DNA of 36,289 bases from Planctomicrobium sp. (GCA_030626405.1 DAOUPA010000007.1:1-36289), one strand, 5' to 3'; counted from the first letter of the stretch, positions 22,321-32,284 are shown. Translations and numbers: made by a program. Notes: generated by a model not told the origin, from the sequence alone.

Positions 22321-24588
22321 ATGTCTCGTAGCAAAAACGTCTGGCTGTACTCTGTGGCGATAGGAATCATCGGTTTCTCCTTCACGACAGCTCAGCTAGA
22401 CGCACAAGATCCACATGTCGCTTATGTGTTTCCGGCGGGGTGTCGATTGGATACGACATGCAAAGTTGTTCTCGGCGGACAACACATCAAGGATGCCAGT
22501 GAAGTGCATATCTCAGGCGTTGGCGTCAAAGCAGAAATCGTGAGCTGGTATCGCCCGATGTCACGCGGCATGTACAACCAGTTGCGGATGCGACTTGCGG
22601 ATATCCGAGAAGAACTGGTTGAGAAAGGGAATAAAAAACCGTCGAAAGCTGATGTTGCATTCGCCGCCGGAGTCTCCGATGAAGAATTGAGCGAAATGGA
22701 AATCTATTTGGCGAGGGAGCGAGATCCCAAACGCCAACCGAACGATCAATTGGCAGAAGAACTCACGCTACGGCTCACTGTCTCTGCCGATGCGAAATTG
22801 GGTAAACGCGAATTGAGGCTAGTGACAGAATCGGCGATGTCGAATCCACTATGGATTCAGATTGGGAAATGGCCGGAGGTGAGCGAAACCGAGCCGAACG
22901 ACACAATTCCGAACGCGATCATCGACCAGATGCCGATTGTGATCAACGGTCAAATTTTTCCCGGCGACACCGACAGTTTTTCTTTTAACGCCCGACAAGG
23001 TCAAAAACTGGTCATTGAAGTCGGGGCACGCGATGTGATTCCTTTTCTGGCCGATGCTGTTCCCGGTTGGTTTCAAGCGACCTTGGCACTGACTGATTCC
23101 TCTGGAAAAGAAGTCTCCTACTCCGACTCATTTTATTACCGCCAAGATCCCGTAGTCTACTTTGAAGTCCCGAGTGATGGTCGTTACACGTTTCATATTC
23201 GTGATTCGGTTTATCGTGGACGAGAAGATTTTGTCTATCGGATTACTCTCGGAGAACTCCCATTTGTGACGAGTGTTTTCCCTCTCGGTGCCCGCTATGG
23301 GACGAAGGTGAATGTGGAACTCCAGGGATGGAATCTCACCGATACAACATTCGAGACACAGTTGATGTCCCGTCGCAAATTCCGGCCGGTCGAATGGTGT
23401 TCGCTCGAGCAAGGCGATGGAGAATCTGTTCGCTTTCCATTACATGTTGACCTTTTGACTGACGTGTTTGACGAAGAACCGAACAACACGATCGATACAA
23501 GTCAGGAAGTCACCACACGTGTGAACGTTCACGGGAGAATCGACACTCCCGGCGATCAAGATGTCTATTTCATCAAAGGCCAAGGGAAGCTCGTTGCAGA
23601 GATTCTGGCACGACGGCAAGGTTCCCCCCTCGACTCTCAGTTGACCCTCACGAATATCGATGGGAAAGAAATCGCCTTCAACGATGACCACGAAGACAAA
23701 GGTCAGGGGTTGCAAACGCACCATTCGGATTCGGTTCTAGAAGCCTTTATTCCCTCATCGGGTGCCTACCTCCATGTGAGCGATACACAACACAATGGAG
23801 GCAAAGACTTTGTCTACCGACTCAGCCTGCGAGCTTCTGAACCGGACTACGAAATTCGTGTCACTCCAGGCACTATCGTTGCACGTGCAGGCGCAATTAC
23901 ACCTATTACAGTCTTCGCGCTCCGTCGCGACAACTATCAGGAAGATATTGAACTGGCACTGCTCGACGCTCCACCGGGATTTGAATTATCTGGAGGTATC
24001 ATTCCCGGTAATGCCGACCGCGTCTCGTTGACCCTCAAGGTTCCCTCAACAGCACCAGAAGAACCGGTTCTTCTCGACATGATCACGCGCGGACGACGTG
24101 GACGTGGTAACCGTGCCTGGTTGACTCATCCCGCGATTCCAGCAGAGAATATGGTGCAGGCATTCATTACGTATCACCTGGTCCCAGTTGAAGACTGGAC
24201 TGTGATCGTCAGCGGCAAGCCTCGTACACAAGTTCCGTTCGAGGTCGTCAATAAATCTACTCGTTTGAATCTGCCTCTGAAAAAAGAATTTCTCCTGAAC
24301 GTGAAACCTTTGGTGAAAAATATCGCGGCTGATGAATTGCGAGTTGACGTCAAAGAACCCAAAGGTGTTACTGCGGAAATCATCACCGGACGAATGGGAC
24401 AATTTGCGATCAAGTTGACAGTGAATCCGGAAGAAGCCACTCCTGGCTTGAGTGGCAATCTGCTCTTGCGTGCATTCCAGGAAACCACACCAGCCCCCAC
24501 AGAAGAAAATCCCAACCCCAAACCTCGCCGCACTGATTACGGATTCTTGCCAGCCATTCCGTTTAAAATCGCAGAGCACTCGCGCTAA
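22321..24588 (+). CDS. Secreted protein with pre-peptidase C-terminal (PPC)-type domains
   Basis: The ATG at 22321 has GGAAG 5 nt upstream and opens a signal peptide (WLYSVAIGIIGFSFTTAQLDAQ). The longer frame back to 22216 would read through the palindrome. The 755-residue product begins with an IPT-like section (HVAYVFPAGCRLDTTCKVVLGG). Two PPC-type beta domains follow, each opening with an 'ETEPNDT' or 'DEEPNNTIDTSQ' motif and having GDTDSFSF or GDQDVYFIKG. An 'FPLGARYGTKVNVELQGWNL' IPT-like part lies between them. The C-terminus is Ig-like. Such proteins are common near DUF1553/DUF1501 pairs and are probably carbohydrate- or cell-surface-binding. It ends 15 bp before the convergent gene. 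Confidence 0.85.
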   Translation: MSRSKNVWLYSVAIGIIGFSFTTAQLDAQDPHVAYVFPAGCRLDTTCKVVLGGQHIKDASEVHISGVGVKAEIVSWYRPMSRGMYNQLRMRLADIREELVEKGNKKPSKADVAFAAGVSDEELSEMEIYLARERDPKRQPNDQLAEELTLRLTVSADAKLGKRELRLVTESAMSNPLWIQIGKWPEVSETEPNDTIPNAIIDQMPIVINGQIFPGDTDSFSFNARQGQKLVIEVGARDVIPFLADAVPGWFQATLALTDSSGKEVSYSDSFYYRQDPVVYFEVPSDGRYTFHIRDSVYRGREDFVYRITLGELPFVTSVFPLGARYGTKVNVELQGWNLTDTTFETQLMSRRKFRPVEWCSLEQGDGESVRFPLHVDLLTDVFDEEPNNTIDTSQEVTTRVNVHGRIDTPGDQDVYFIKGQGKLVAEILARRQGSPLDSQLTLTNIDGKEIAFNDDHEDKGQGLQTHHSDSVLEAFIPSSGAYLHVSDTQHNGGKDFVYRLSLRASEPDYEIRVTPGTIVARAGAITPITVFALRRDNYQEDIELALLDAPPGFELSGGIIPGNADRVSLTLKVPSTAPEEPVLLDMITRGRRGRGNRAWLTHPAIPAENMVQAFITYHLVPVEDWTVIVSGKPRTQVPFEVVNKSTRLNLPLKKEFLLNVKPLVKNIAADELRVDVKEPKGVTAEIITGRMGQFAIKLTVNPEEATPGLSGNLLLRAFQETTPAPTEENPNPKPRRTDYGFLPAIPFKIAEHSR

Positions 24589-24603
24589 TCGAAGATGAAC
24601 TCC

Positions 24604-27600
24604 TCACTTTTTCCGTTTCACGGTCATTGTCGCGTGCAGCCCATCTTCGAGGAAGGTCAGGGCGATGGTTAAACCACCGAAGTTGGAGAGTACCTTCCGG
24701 ATTGATCCTTGCTCTTTGCCCAAGGCACTTTGCCGTGGAGTGTACGCGTTGCCATGCACCGAGCAGACGACGCCATGCTTACCATCGACATGATACTTGC
24801 CACCACAAGGGCAAGAGAAATTGACGCCGTAGAGTTGCTCCGGTCGATCTTCGACATTGTCCGTCGCCAGTTGCTGCAAACTCGAGAGACGACCGACATT
24901 GTCCAGACAAGCAAGACGGTGACTTTCCGCCCAGCCGAGTTGGAAGTTTGAGAGCGTCTGGTTCCAGTTCTCCGGTCGAATCCGAATCATCGCGTGTGCT
25001 GCGGAAGCAGGATCAGGCGAATCGTTGAGATCTTCACCTTGCATTTTTGCCAAATCTTGCAGAACCTCTGGTTTGCTGGAAATGTAAAGTTGCTTGCCAA
25101 TCCTGGCCCAGAAAAACCGCCACTTGATCGGTCCAAACCCAATACTTGCGGTTCGCGCGGTCACTTCATCGTTGATTGGAATCGTGTAGAAATCGTTCTC
25201 CAGATTGAAGAAGCCTGTGCGGTGAGTTTTGCGAGCTATCGGTGCGAGCTGTTCATCAAGGTGTTCCAGGAACCGGTCCGTCACTTCGACATCATCCAGC
25301 GGAACCGAAACATAGACCGGAGAATTTAGGGACGCGATCATCAAAAAGACGAGACCGAAATCACCGTCCAGGCGGTTTCTCGTCGAAAACGATCCGAGAC
25401 TTTGACCGAGGAAACGCGTCAACTGAAAGTCAAACGTCGGTTCTGAATCGTAAACGTGCATTGCAAGTTGATCTTTGATACCGCGTGTGATGAACTCGTA
25501 CGCAAGATGTTCATCAATGTCCCCTGCATCCAAGTTCGTCAGCCATCTTCCGAATGAATTCCGATTGCGCCGCTGTGATCGAACCGGTGCCCCAAAGTTC
25601 CTTATTGGCTGACCGTCATTTCGAGTGATCGCGTTCTGGAGAGTGGTCGCGTCGATATCCTTCTTGACGCGCCGAACCGCCCCGTCTGCCATCCCGACGA
25701 ACGAATCATCTCCATAGCGTCCAATCAGATTCTTGCGCAACTGCTGCATGTCAAACTTGATGTCGTTCGGTCTTGTCCAGATGACGGCTTGATCCGTTTT
25801 GGATTCGACTACCAGAATCGTATTTGAAGTTCCATCGGTCACATCACGCATCCGCAAGGCTTTATTGGTCCCGTTGAACAATGTATTTTCGCCGACGATG
25901 ACTTGATACGCGGTCCTTCCTTCCTCCTTCTTTTCACCAGGGATTGAATAGACACTCGGAATACTTCCAATCAGCTTGCGGTTGTGGTCGCTGCTCCATG
26001 GCTCGTCGAGATGAAATCGTTTGTACAATTCATTTTGTCCAAGATAAGGAAGCAGGTGGACTCGCCAACTCAGCAATTGCCTTCCTTCTTTGTCGTAAGA
26101 AGCAACCGCTGGAAAGGTGCTCTTTGCGTCATGGTAATTGTGCATCGCGATCGTAATTTTCCTGAGCCGCTGAGTACTTGCCTCGAATTGCAATTTAAGA
26201 GGAGCATTACCGGCAAGCTGCGGTTTGACAGGCTTCCAACCTGACTCTTCCAAGAGACGATCTTTGTCAATCTGAAACGCCATGCTGAAGATATTGCGAT
26301 CCGGAATCGGATTCTGATCGAGCGGCGTCGGGGTGCCTCCCAGAGTGGAAGCCATTCCTTGATAGATTGAATTGTTGATCAACGGCAGAATGATCGTCTC
26401 CATGCGAAACTCATCCGGCTGGACAGCCAGGCGAATCGCAATTGGATCAAAGAAAGTTTGCCAATACTGTTCGTATGAAGTGACGAAACCCTTATAGAGT
26501 TCAGCCTCTTCGGCGGTCACTGTTTCTTCAATGATTTCGCAACAGGGGACTAGCGCGCCAATCCGACCGTGATGCGAGCAGACTCCGGTTTTGCCATCGT
26601 CACTCAAGGTGTACGTTCCTCCGCACGGACAGGATAGTTTTTGATCATTGAATCGTGACGGCACGCACTCTTTGACGAACAGATCATCGATAGTTTTCGG
26701 CGACTTCCCCTGTTCCGTTTCGTACATCGCACACGCATGACTGATCATGCGAAGATGGTTGTAGCACAGCACCCGGCGGCGTTCTGTCAGTTTCAATTCT
26801 GGACCAGTCAAGCGGCGAATCAATGGATCGGAGAGATAGATGAAGCCATCTTCTTCTTTCGCTTCCGGCGGCATCAGTGTTCTGATGTAAGCGAATTCAT
26901 CAGATTCCGCGAGGCTGCGAATCTTGCCGCCGTCGTCTCCCTCGTCTTGAATGGTATCTATCACTCGCTGCAAGCCGATCAACGTATTGCTGCGCACATG
27001 AACATCGTCGCCGAGATAAGCCGTGAAGACATGTACAAGACGGTTTGGTGTGATAAGGCTCGCGTACTCAACACCGTTGTACTTCCCTTTGCCACGAAAG
27101 GCGTCCGCGTGAGCCTTCTCTGAATTTTTCAGGAACACTTCCATTTGTGCCTTGAACACGACTGGTTGCTTGAACCGAAACAGAAGAGCGATGTCGCTTC
27201 CACGGGTGAGGTATAAGTCGCTGCCTGTTGCGACAACTTCCTGAACAACAAGATCGTAAAACGGCTTCATCAGGTCGCTGGTTTCGACAGCCAGTTGCGT
27301 CATGATTCGGTCATTGACCTGCGTTGAGTAAGCTTTGCGGTTGGATTGACTGATCAGGTGTTCTCCCCAATCATCGCTCAGTTGGAGTACATCCATCAAC
27401 TTCGCGACCGATTGAAAGCGGATGTAATACTGGTCTTCCGGAACGTAACTCGCCATCGCAGACATCTGACGTTTCTTGTCGCCGAGCATTTCTTTCCAAG
27501 GATGACTTTTCGTTGTTGGTCCTCTTAAAGAATTGACTGCAACATCAGGTTTGTTCTTCAACTTGGGGAGTTGAACTCCGGTATCCCGAGGTTGCCGTGA

Positions 27601-27984
27601 GTTGACTGGCGCGCCCGCCATTGCTTCGAGCTGCAAGCTTTCCTGGATCGCTAAGGTTCCAGAGAACAGACTGAAAAGGTTCACCCCGTCCTGCCTCCGC
27701 CGCCACTCAGGGCGTCCCGCATTTGTGATCGCTGCGATCTTACGGGAAATCTCCATTTCCAGCCCTTGACGGTTCGCAAGTTGCATCGCCACATACTGCA
27801 AATACGCATCGTTCGGATACATTTGCAGATGTTCCATCGCCCCTTCCAACGCCCACGGTTTCGTTCTCGGCGAAGTTGGTTTCACTCCTTGAGCAGAGAT
27901 TTCGTTGCTCCAACTGACAATAACACCAACGGAGAAACAAAGGGCCAAACTCATCCACCTGAAGCGTTTCACTGACCACTGCAT
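24604..27984 (-). CDS. Very large secreted DUF1559-containing protein with two ribbon-like Cys/His motifs
   Basis: The start at 27984 has AGGAG 8 nt upstream and a signal peptide (MSLALCFSVGVIVSWSNEISAQ region). The 1126-residue product contains a DUF1559 core near residues 600-780 (LRKITIAMHNYHDAKSTFPAV, LLSWRVHLLPYLGQNELY, LDEPWSSDHNRKL, DVTDGTSNTILVVE, GMADGAVRRV). DUF1559 normally follows a type IV pilin-like N-terminal helix; here it is embedded in a larger protein with none. Two similar motifs, CPCGGTYTLSDDGKTGVC (C452, C454, C469, then His) and CPCGGKYHVDGKHGVVC (C1058, C1060, C1074, then His), resemble those at the ends of pilin-like proteins. The flanking parts look like repeats of one larger unit. 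Function unknown; probably a surface structural protein. Confidence 0.85.
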   Translation of the reverse strand: MQWSVKRFRWMSLALCFSVGVIVSWSNEISAQGVKPTSPRTKPWALEGAMEHLQMYPNDAYLQYVAMQLANRQGLEMEISRKIAAITNAGRPEWRRRQDGVNLFSLFSGTLAIQESLQLEAMAGAPVNSRQPRDTGVQLPKLKNKPDVAVNSLRGPTTKSHPWKEMLGDKKRQMSAMASYVPEDQYYIRFQSVAKLMDVLQLSDDWGEHLISQSNRKAYSTQVNDRIMTQLAVETSDLMKPFYDLVVQEVVATGSDLYLTRGSDIALLFRFKQPVVFKAQMEVFLKNSEKAHADAFRGKGKYNGVEYASLITPNRLVHVFTAYLGDDVHVRSNTLIGLQRVIDTIQDEGDDGGKIRSLAESDEFAYIRTLMPPEAKEEDGFIYLSDPLIRRLTGPELKLTERRRVLCYNHLRMISHACAMYETEQGKSPKTIDDLFVKECVPSRFNDQKLSCPCGGTYTLSDDGKTGVCSHHGRIGALVPCCEIIEETVTAEEAELYKGFVTSYEQYWQTFFDPIAIRLAVQPDEFRMETIILPLINNSIYQGMASTLGGTPTPLDQNPIPDRNIFSMAFQIDKDRLLEESGWKPVKPQLAGNAPLKLQFEASTQRLRKITIAMHNYHDAKSTFPAVASYDKEGRQLLSWRVHLLPYLGQNELYKRFHLDEPWSSDHNRKLIGSIPSVYSIPGEKKEEGRTAYQVIVGENTLFNGTNKALRMRDVTDGTSNTILVVESKTDQAVIWTRPNDIKFDMQQLRKNLIGRYGDDSFVGMADGAVRRVKKDIDATTLQNAITRNDGQPIRNFGAPVRSQRRNRNSFGRWLTNLDAGDIDEHLAYEFITRGIKDQLAMHVYDSEPTFDFQLTRFLGQSLGSFSTRNRLDGDFGLVFLMIASLNSPVYVSVPLDDVEVTDRFLEHLDEQLAPIARKTHRTGFFNLENDFYTIPINDEVTARTASIGFGPIKWRFFWARIGKQLYISSKPEVLQDLAKMQGEDLNDSPDPASAAHAMIRIRPENWNQTLSNFQLGWAESHRLACLDNVGRLSSLQQLATDNVEDRPEQLYGVNFSCPCGGKYHVDGKHGVVCSVHGNAYTPRQSALGKEQGSIRKVLSNFGGLTIALTFLEDGLHATMTVKRKK

Positions 27985-28360
27985 CGCTAAGCTCCTGTTT
28001 CTAGAGAACCGTTCTGGAACAAATTCTTCACTGTAGAACTCGACACTGTATCGAATGGCGAAGCAAATGACTAAAACTCACGCAGTATTTTTGACTTCTT
28101 CATAATTCACACGCGACGCCTGAGTTCGTCAAGGATTGAGGTCGTCGCTCTTTGAGAAGGTGCTCGGAAAAGTTAGGGGAATCGGCGTTCGAGCATGATA
28201 CTTTTCGCCTTCTAAGAACCGGTAGACATTTGTTTTATTCGAAACCCTGATTTATGATCGTCCTCGTCGTGTCGCATTGTGTATGACCCCTCTGGCAACA
28301 TGACTGATCTTCTCATCATGGTCAGGCTCACTCAGATTCACTGAAGACAAAGGGGTTTTG
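27985..28360. other. Divergent intergenic region
   Basis: About 376 bp between the DUF1559 gene (minus strand) and the transglutaminase-like gene (plus strand). It holds the candidate promoter at 28230-28258. No promoter for the minus-strand gene, no RNA gene and no small gene were recognised. Confidence 0.5.
28230..28258 (+). promoter_or_regulatory. Candidate sigma-70-type promoter for the transglutaminase-like gene
   Basis: TTGTTT (28230-28235), a 17-nt spacer and TATGAT (28253-28258) match the classical layout. They lie about 100 bp before the GTG start, leaving a leader of moderate length. Confidence 0.45.
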
Positions 28361-30646
28361 GTGCAAAATCAATTTCTGTTGCTGACGAGAACTTTTGTTC
28401 TGGTTGCTGTCTGTCTCACTTCGACTGCGTTTGTTCAAGGTCAGGATTCTTCCCCCCGACAGCCAGAGACTCTTCAGGCAATTAAAGTGGTGACCGACAA
28501 AGCCCCCGATTGCTCGTCATTGAAATCAATTGTCGAGTCGGTCACTCGTGGATGCAAGACGAACGATGAAAAAGCAATTGCGATTTACAACTTCCTGAGG
28601 TTGGCGAATTATCACCTGAATTATCCCAGCGAAAAGGGTGGCATTAGTAGTTTGAAGCTACTCAATGTTTATGGATGGAGTCTGTGTGGCGGATTGCACA
28701 CGGTCGAAGCATCCCTGTGGCGCGAGATGGGATGGGAATGGCGCTACGTTGGTTGGAGTCAGCCTGGACATACAACGGTGGAAGCCTACTACGATGATCA
28801 ATGGCACTACCTTGATACATTCTTGAAGTTTTACGCCTGGAAGCCAGATCCTCGAGCACCCGGTGGACGTACGATTGCTTCACAGGCCGACATCAGAGCC
28901 AATTCTGATCTGGTCACATTGGGCTTCGTGAAAGACCCCTCGCGTGGCGTGTACTACGCTCGCGACAATCGCTTCGAAACAATCAACGACAAAGCGAACT
29001 TTCACGCGCCAGCCTTTTTCGTTTGTGGTGATACGCCAGAAGGCGTGTTGCTTGGTGTTCGAAACAGTAAAATTGCTGGCAGTCAGACCGGCTGGAACGG
29101 AATTAAATTCGATACCGATGACTATTCAACAGACGTCAACCTCTCAACTGGCCAGTCCTTAACGCTGACCTGGGATGCGGTCGAAGATGGACATTGGTGG
29201 AGTGGGAAACGCTGGACTCCTCGACACTCTTGCGGTGACAAGGAGTATCGCAATTGTGCTTGCCTGGGGCCAATTCTTGAACCGTACCACGGCACATCGG
29301 CCGCTCGTGGCTACGCCAACGGGCAACTTCGAGTTGCGTACGATATCCGCAAGGGGAGTTCCACTCCTCATTTCATGGAGAGCCAGAACACCCGCCACAC
29401 AGATCACGGATTGGTGCCTGTCGACGAGGGGCGCTCCGCTTCAATCACGCTACGTTTGGCATCGCCTTACATTATGACATTGGCTCAAGGTCATGCTGCC
29501 GGAGCCGATCAAGTTGAGGTTTCAACTGACGCTGGCAAGTCGTTCAAGACTGTCTCTCTCAACGATTTTTCAGACGCAGTGCAAGGGCACTATCAGGCTC
29601 TTGTAAGGATTTCATTCAACAAGCAGTTGGCAGACGTTTCGCTGAATGCCACAGTGCAGTGCAACCGTTGTTCGTTGCCGTATCTGTCACCTGGTAAAAA
29701 TAAGGTGACAGTTTCCGTACAAAACCCACGGTCTCTGGGAGACAACACGCTTGTTGTGACTTACGCATACCATCTTGGTTCACGTCAGAAGAGTTACGAG
29801 GATCTGGCAGACGGTGGCTTCGAAATAGGGCGAGCTCACCACGCGAGTTGGTCAGACGATTTAACAGTTGTGGAAAAACGATTCACGGCAGATCAGTTAC
29901 CCGCGACTTTCGAGATTGATGTGCCAACACCGAAAGATCGCTATCCGGTTTATCCTCAAATGGCCTTTTTACGTCGTGAAGTTGTCTCTGCGAAAGAGAA
30001 CCCGCTGCCACTACCTGCCAATTCGGTTTCTTCGCAAATCAGCCCAGACGAGGAACTCAAAACACTGCCCAATCCTTTTCTGGTCGGGATCGTTGCGCCT
30101 CCCAGGCGAATTATCCGCCCCACGACCACGCGGCGCATCGAGCTTCCGACCAAACAAGTTGTTGGCAGGAACGGTGAAGTGTTCGAGAATCATTTCCTGA
30201 AATGGACGAAGGATAATCGCGAGACATGGGTGATGCTCGTTCAAGGGGAACTCCATCTTCCCAATAGAAAGCAGATCGCAGCTGCTCGTTTGATTCTCCC
30301 TGTGACCGATGCCACACCACAGTCAGCGATGAAGGTGGGTGTCGTACGGCTCAAGGCACCTTTTGAGCTTGGAAAACCCTATGACTACGCAAACTTGAGT
30401 GACGTTATTTCTACAAATGTGATCCCCAAGCAACCCGACGGTCAACCGTATAATCCGGCGAGGGAGTTTTCGATAGACGTGACGCGAGTCGTCAAGCAGA
30501 TGGCTACCGGAGGTACAGTCTACCACGGTTTTGGAATTCGTACGATTCAAGACCGTGGAGTCGATGATGGCTGGACAGTACGACTCGATATGGCGAACCG
30601 AAAACCAGTCATTCTGGAATTGGACGTGTTTAGTCAGACAGAGTAG
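28361..30646 (+). CDS. Secreted transglutaminase-like (papain-fold) protein
   Basis: The GTG at 28361 is preferred over the TTG at 28358 because AGGGG lies at proper distance. A signal peptide (LLLTRTFVLVAVCLTSTAFVQG) begins the 761-residue protein. The transglutaminase-like core has the triad C109 (LCGGLH), H137 (PGHTTVEAYY) and D152 (HYLDTF), with normal spacing. Such folds act as cysteine proteases, transglutaminases or peptide-N-glycanases, and in bacteria many are uncharacterised. The long C-terminal part is beta-rich with no motif I can name; near residues 590-630 it has an Arg/Pro-rich linker (PPRRIIRPTTTRRIELP). It stands alone, convergent with the signalling operon 28 bp away. Confidence 0.83.
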   Translation: MQNQFLLLTRTFVLVAVCLTSTAFVQGQDSSPRQPETLQAIKVVTDKAPDCSSLKSIVESVTRGCKTNDEKAIAIYNFLRLANYHLNYPSEKGGISSLKLLNVYGWSLCGGLHTVEASLWREMGWEWRYVGWSQPGHTTVEAYYDDQWHYLDTFLKFYAWKPDPRAPGGRTIASQADIRANSDLVTLGFVKDPSRGVYYARDNRFETINDKANFHAPAFFVCGDTPEGVLLGVRNSKIAGSQTGWNGIKFDTDDYSTDVNLSTGQSLTLTWDAVEDGHWWSGKRWTPRHSCGDKEYRNCACLGPILEPYHGTSAARGYANGQLRVAYDIRKGSSTPHFMESQNTRHTDHGLVPVDEGRSASITLRLASPYIMTLAQGHAAGADQVEVSTDAGKSFKTVSLNDFSDAVQGHYQALVRISFNKQLADVSLNATVQCNRCSLPYLSPGKNKVTVSVQNPRSLGDNTLVVTYAYHLGSRQKSYEDLADGGFEIGRAHHASWSDDLTVVEKRFTADQLPATFEIDVPTPKDRYPVYPQMAFLRREVVSAKENPLPLPANSVSSQISPDEELKTLPNPFLVGIVAPPRRIIRPTTTRRIELPTKQVVGRNGEVFENHFLKWTKDNRETWVMLVQGELHLPNRKQIAAARLILPVTDATPQSAMKVGVVRLKAPFELGKPYDYANLSDVISTNVIPKQPDGQPYNPAREFSIDVTRVVKQMATGGTVYHGFGIRTIQDRGVDDGWTVRLDMANRKPVILELDVFSQTE

Positions 30647-30674
30647 CCCATGATGCGCAATGAGATGTCCAATC

Positions 30675-31910
30675 TTAATGGACCTCGAGTGCCAGGATTG
30701 AGATGTCGTCACCGGGCGAACGTGGTGCGGACCAGTCTAAAACTTCAGCAAGTAATGAGTCGGTGCTCTCGTCCAGTGATCGATGAGCGTTTGCGGCAAG
30801 GCTCGCCAACATTCTTTGTTGTCCGAATGTGTTCCCCTGAGTGTCCATCGCTTCCAGTACTCCATCCGAATAGAAAATGACTCTGTCACCGGGGTTGAGC
30901 GTCAATACGACTTCCGTGTATTGCTCGTAGCGGGAATTGTTCTTGGGAATAAGACCGATCGGAAACCCGGGACTAATCTTCGCCAGTTCGATTTTTCCGC
31001 TTGAGTAGAGGATGACGGGAGGTGGATGGCCAGCCGAAGTAAATCGAAGCTGGTTTAACGATCTATCAAAAACCCCGTAAATGAGAGTGAAATATTTTCC
31101 AATCTTAGGGTCAAAAGGGAATATTTCGTTGAGAGATTCCGCCACTTGAGAAGGCGAGTTAATCATCAAACCATCATGGCTTGATGACGCATGTGACTTA
31201 TTGATTTGGCTCGTCAAGCATGTCTCATTGAGTATTGGTTTCAATGTTTGACTCACAGCAGAAGACATCAGCGCTGCTGGGGCTCCGTGACCAGAAACAT
31301 CAAACAAATAACACCCAAGATACCTCTCGTTAAAAGCGAAGATGTCGAGAAAATCACCAGCTAGCTTATCGCAGGGTCGGTATTCCCAAGCCACATTGCA
31401 ACCATGGAATTTCAATGACTTCGATGGAAGTCGCGATTGTTGTACTTCAGCGGCAATTGTGAGGTCACTCTGGATTTGGTCGTTGGAAATCTTCAGTTGC
31501 TGATTCGCTTGCTTAAGGGACTGCATCGTCCTTTCCAAAATGACATGTACATTGACTCGCGCCAACAAAACTTTCAGGTCGAGTGGTTTCGTGACATAGT
31601 CGTTGGCGCCACACTGAAGGGCCAGGACGACATCCGTTCTTGAATCTTTCGCGGTGGCCATAATGACCGGCAACTGTTCGCGTGAAAATCGTTCTCGGAT
31701 CCACTTCAACACATCCCAACCGCTGATGTCAGGCATCATGATGTCGAGGAGCACTGCATCGAAGGCGACTTGTTCTAATGACGAAATTGCATCTGCACCG
31801 CCCGCAACGACGGTCACTGTGTACCCGTGGCGCTCAAGGCTCCGCGATAGCAGATCGCGATTCATTTCATTGTCATCAACAACCAATAATGAACCGAGAG
31901 TTTTTTCCAT
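30675..31910 (-). CDS. Response regulator with SpoIIE/RsbU-type PP2C phosphatase output
   Basis: The N-terminal receiver domain has the phosphoacceptor D56 (AVLLDIMMPD), the acidic pair at residues 12-13 (VVDDNE) and K108 (VTKPLD). A short coiled linker (residues 120-150) leads to a SpoIIE/RsbU-type serine phosphatase domain: AAEVQQSRLP, KLAGDFLDIFAF, LFDVSGHGAPAALMSS, and SDGVLEAMDTQGNTFG with metal-binding Asp residues. Such proteins dephosphorylate STAS-domain anti-anti-sigma factors to switch on stress or surface programmes. No STAS or RsbW-like gene is in the window. Its ATG overlaps the stop codon of the upstream receiver gene (TAATG), so production is coupled to it. It is the last gene of the Amt-sensor operon. 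Confidence 0.94.
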   Translation of the reverse strand: MEKTLGSLLVVDDNEMNRDLLSRSLERHGYTVTVVAGGADAISSLEQVAFDAVLLDIMMPDISGWDVLKWIRERFSREQLPVIMATAKDSRTDVVLALQCGANDYVTKPLDLKVLLARVNVHVILERTMQSLKQANQQLKISNDQIQSDLTIAAEVQQSRLPSKSLKFHGCNVAWEYRPCDKLAGDFLDIFAFNERYLGCYLFDVSGHGAPAALMSSAVSQTLKPILNETCLTSQINKSHASSSHDGLMINSPSQVAESLNEIFPFDPKIGKYFTLIYGVFDRSLNQLRFTSAGHPPPVILYSSGKIELAKISPGFPIGLIPKNNSRYEQYTEVVLTLNPGDRVIFYSDGVLEAMDTQGNTFGQQRMLASLAANAHRSLDESTDSLLAEVLDWSAPRSPGDDISILALEVH

Positions 31911-32284
31911 TATTTATTGGCCCTCATCAGAAGTTTCTCCATCTTCTGGAGTAAGCGGGGCAAGTCCAATGGCTTGCTGTCGTAGTCATCACATCCTGCG
32001 CTCAGTGATCTTTCTCGATCACCATTCATAGCATGTGCGGTCAGAGCAATGATGGGAATGTTCCGGGTTTCGATATCAGCTTTCAATTGTCTTGTCGCCT
32101 CCCAACCATCCACGTTTGGCAAATTCATATCCATGAGCACCAAATCCGGGTGTTCCATTCGTGTTTTTTCGATCCCTTCACGTCCATCGATCGCTATTAC
32201 AATTTCATACCCGCGCCGCCCCAATCTCCTGCTGAGCATATCACGGTTCATTTCGTTGTCTTCTATAATGATGATCCTGGTCAT
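31910..32284 (-). CDS. CheY-like single-domain response regulator
   Basis: The 124-residue protein is a stand-alone receiver domain: [15 protein letters not shown] near the start, phosphoacceptor D52 ([14 protein letters not shown]), the ALTAHAM strand and K104 (DSKPLD). It has no output domain, so it probably passes phosphate on or acts by protein contact. Its start overlaps the stop of the kinase gene (ATGA) and its stop overlaps the start of the receiver-phosphatase gene, so all three are probably made in fixed proportion. It may be a phosphate sink or relay between the Amt kinase and the phosphatase. Confidence 0.94.
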   Translation of the reverse strand: MTRIIIIEDNEMNRDMLSRRLGRRGYEIVIAIDGREGIEKTRMEHPDLVLMDMNLPNVDGWEATRQLKADIETRNIPIIALTAHAMNGDRERSLSAGCDDYDSKPLDLPRLLQKMEKLLMRANK

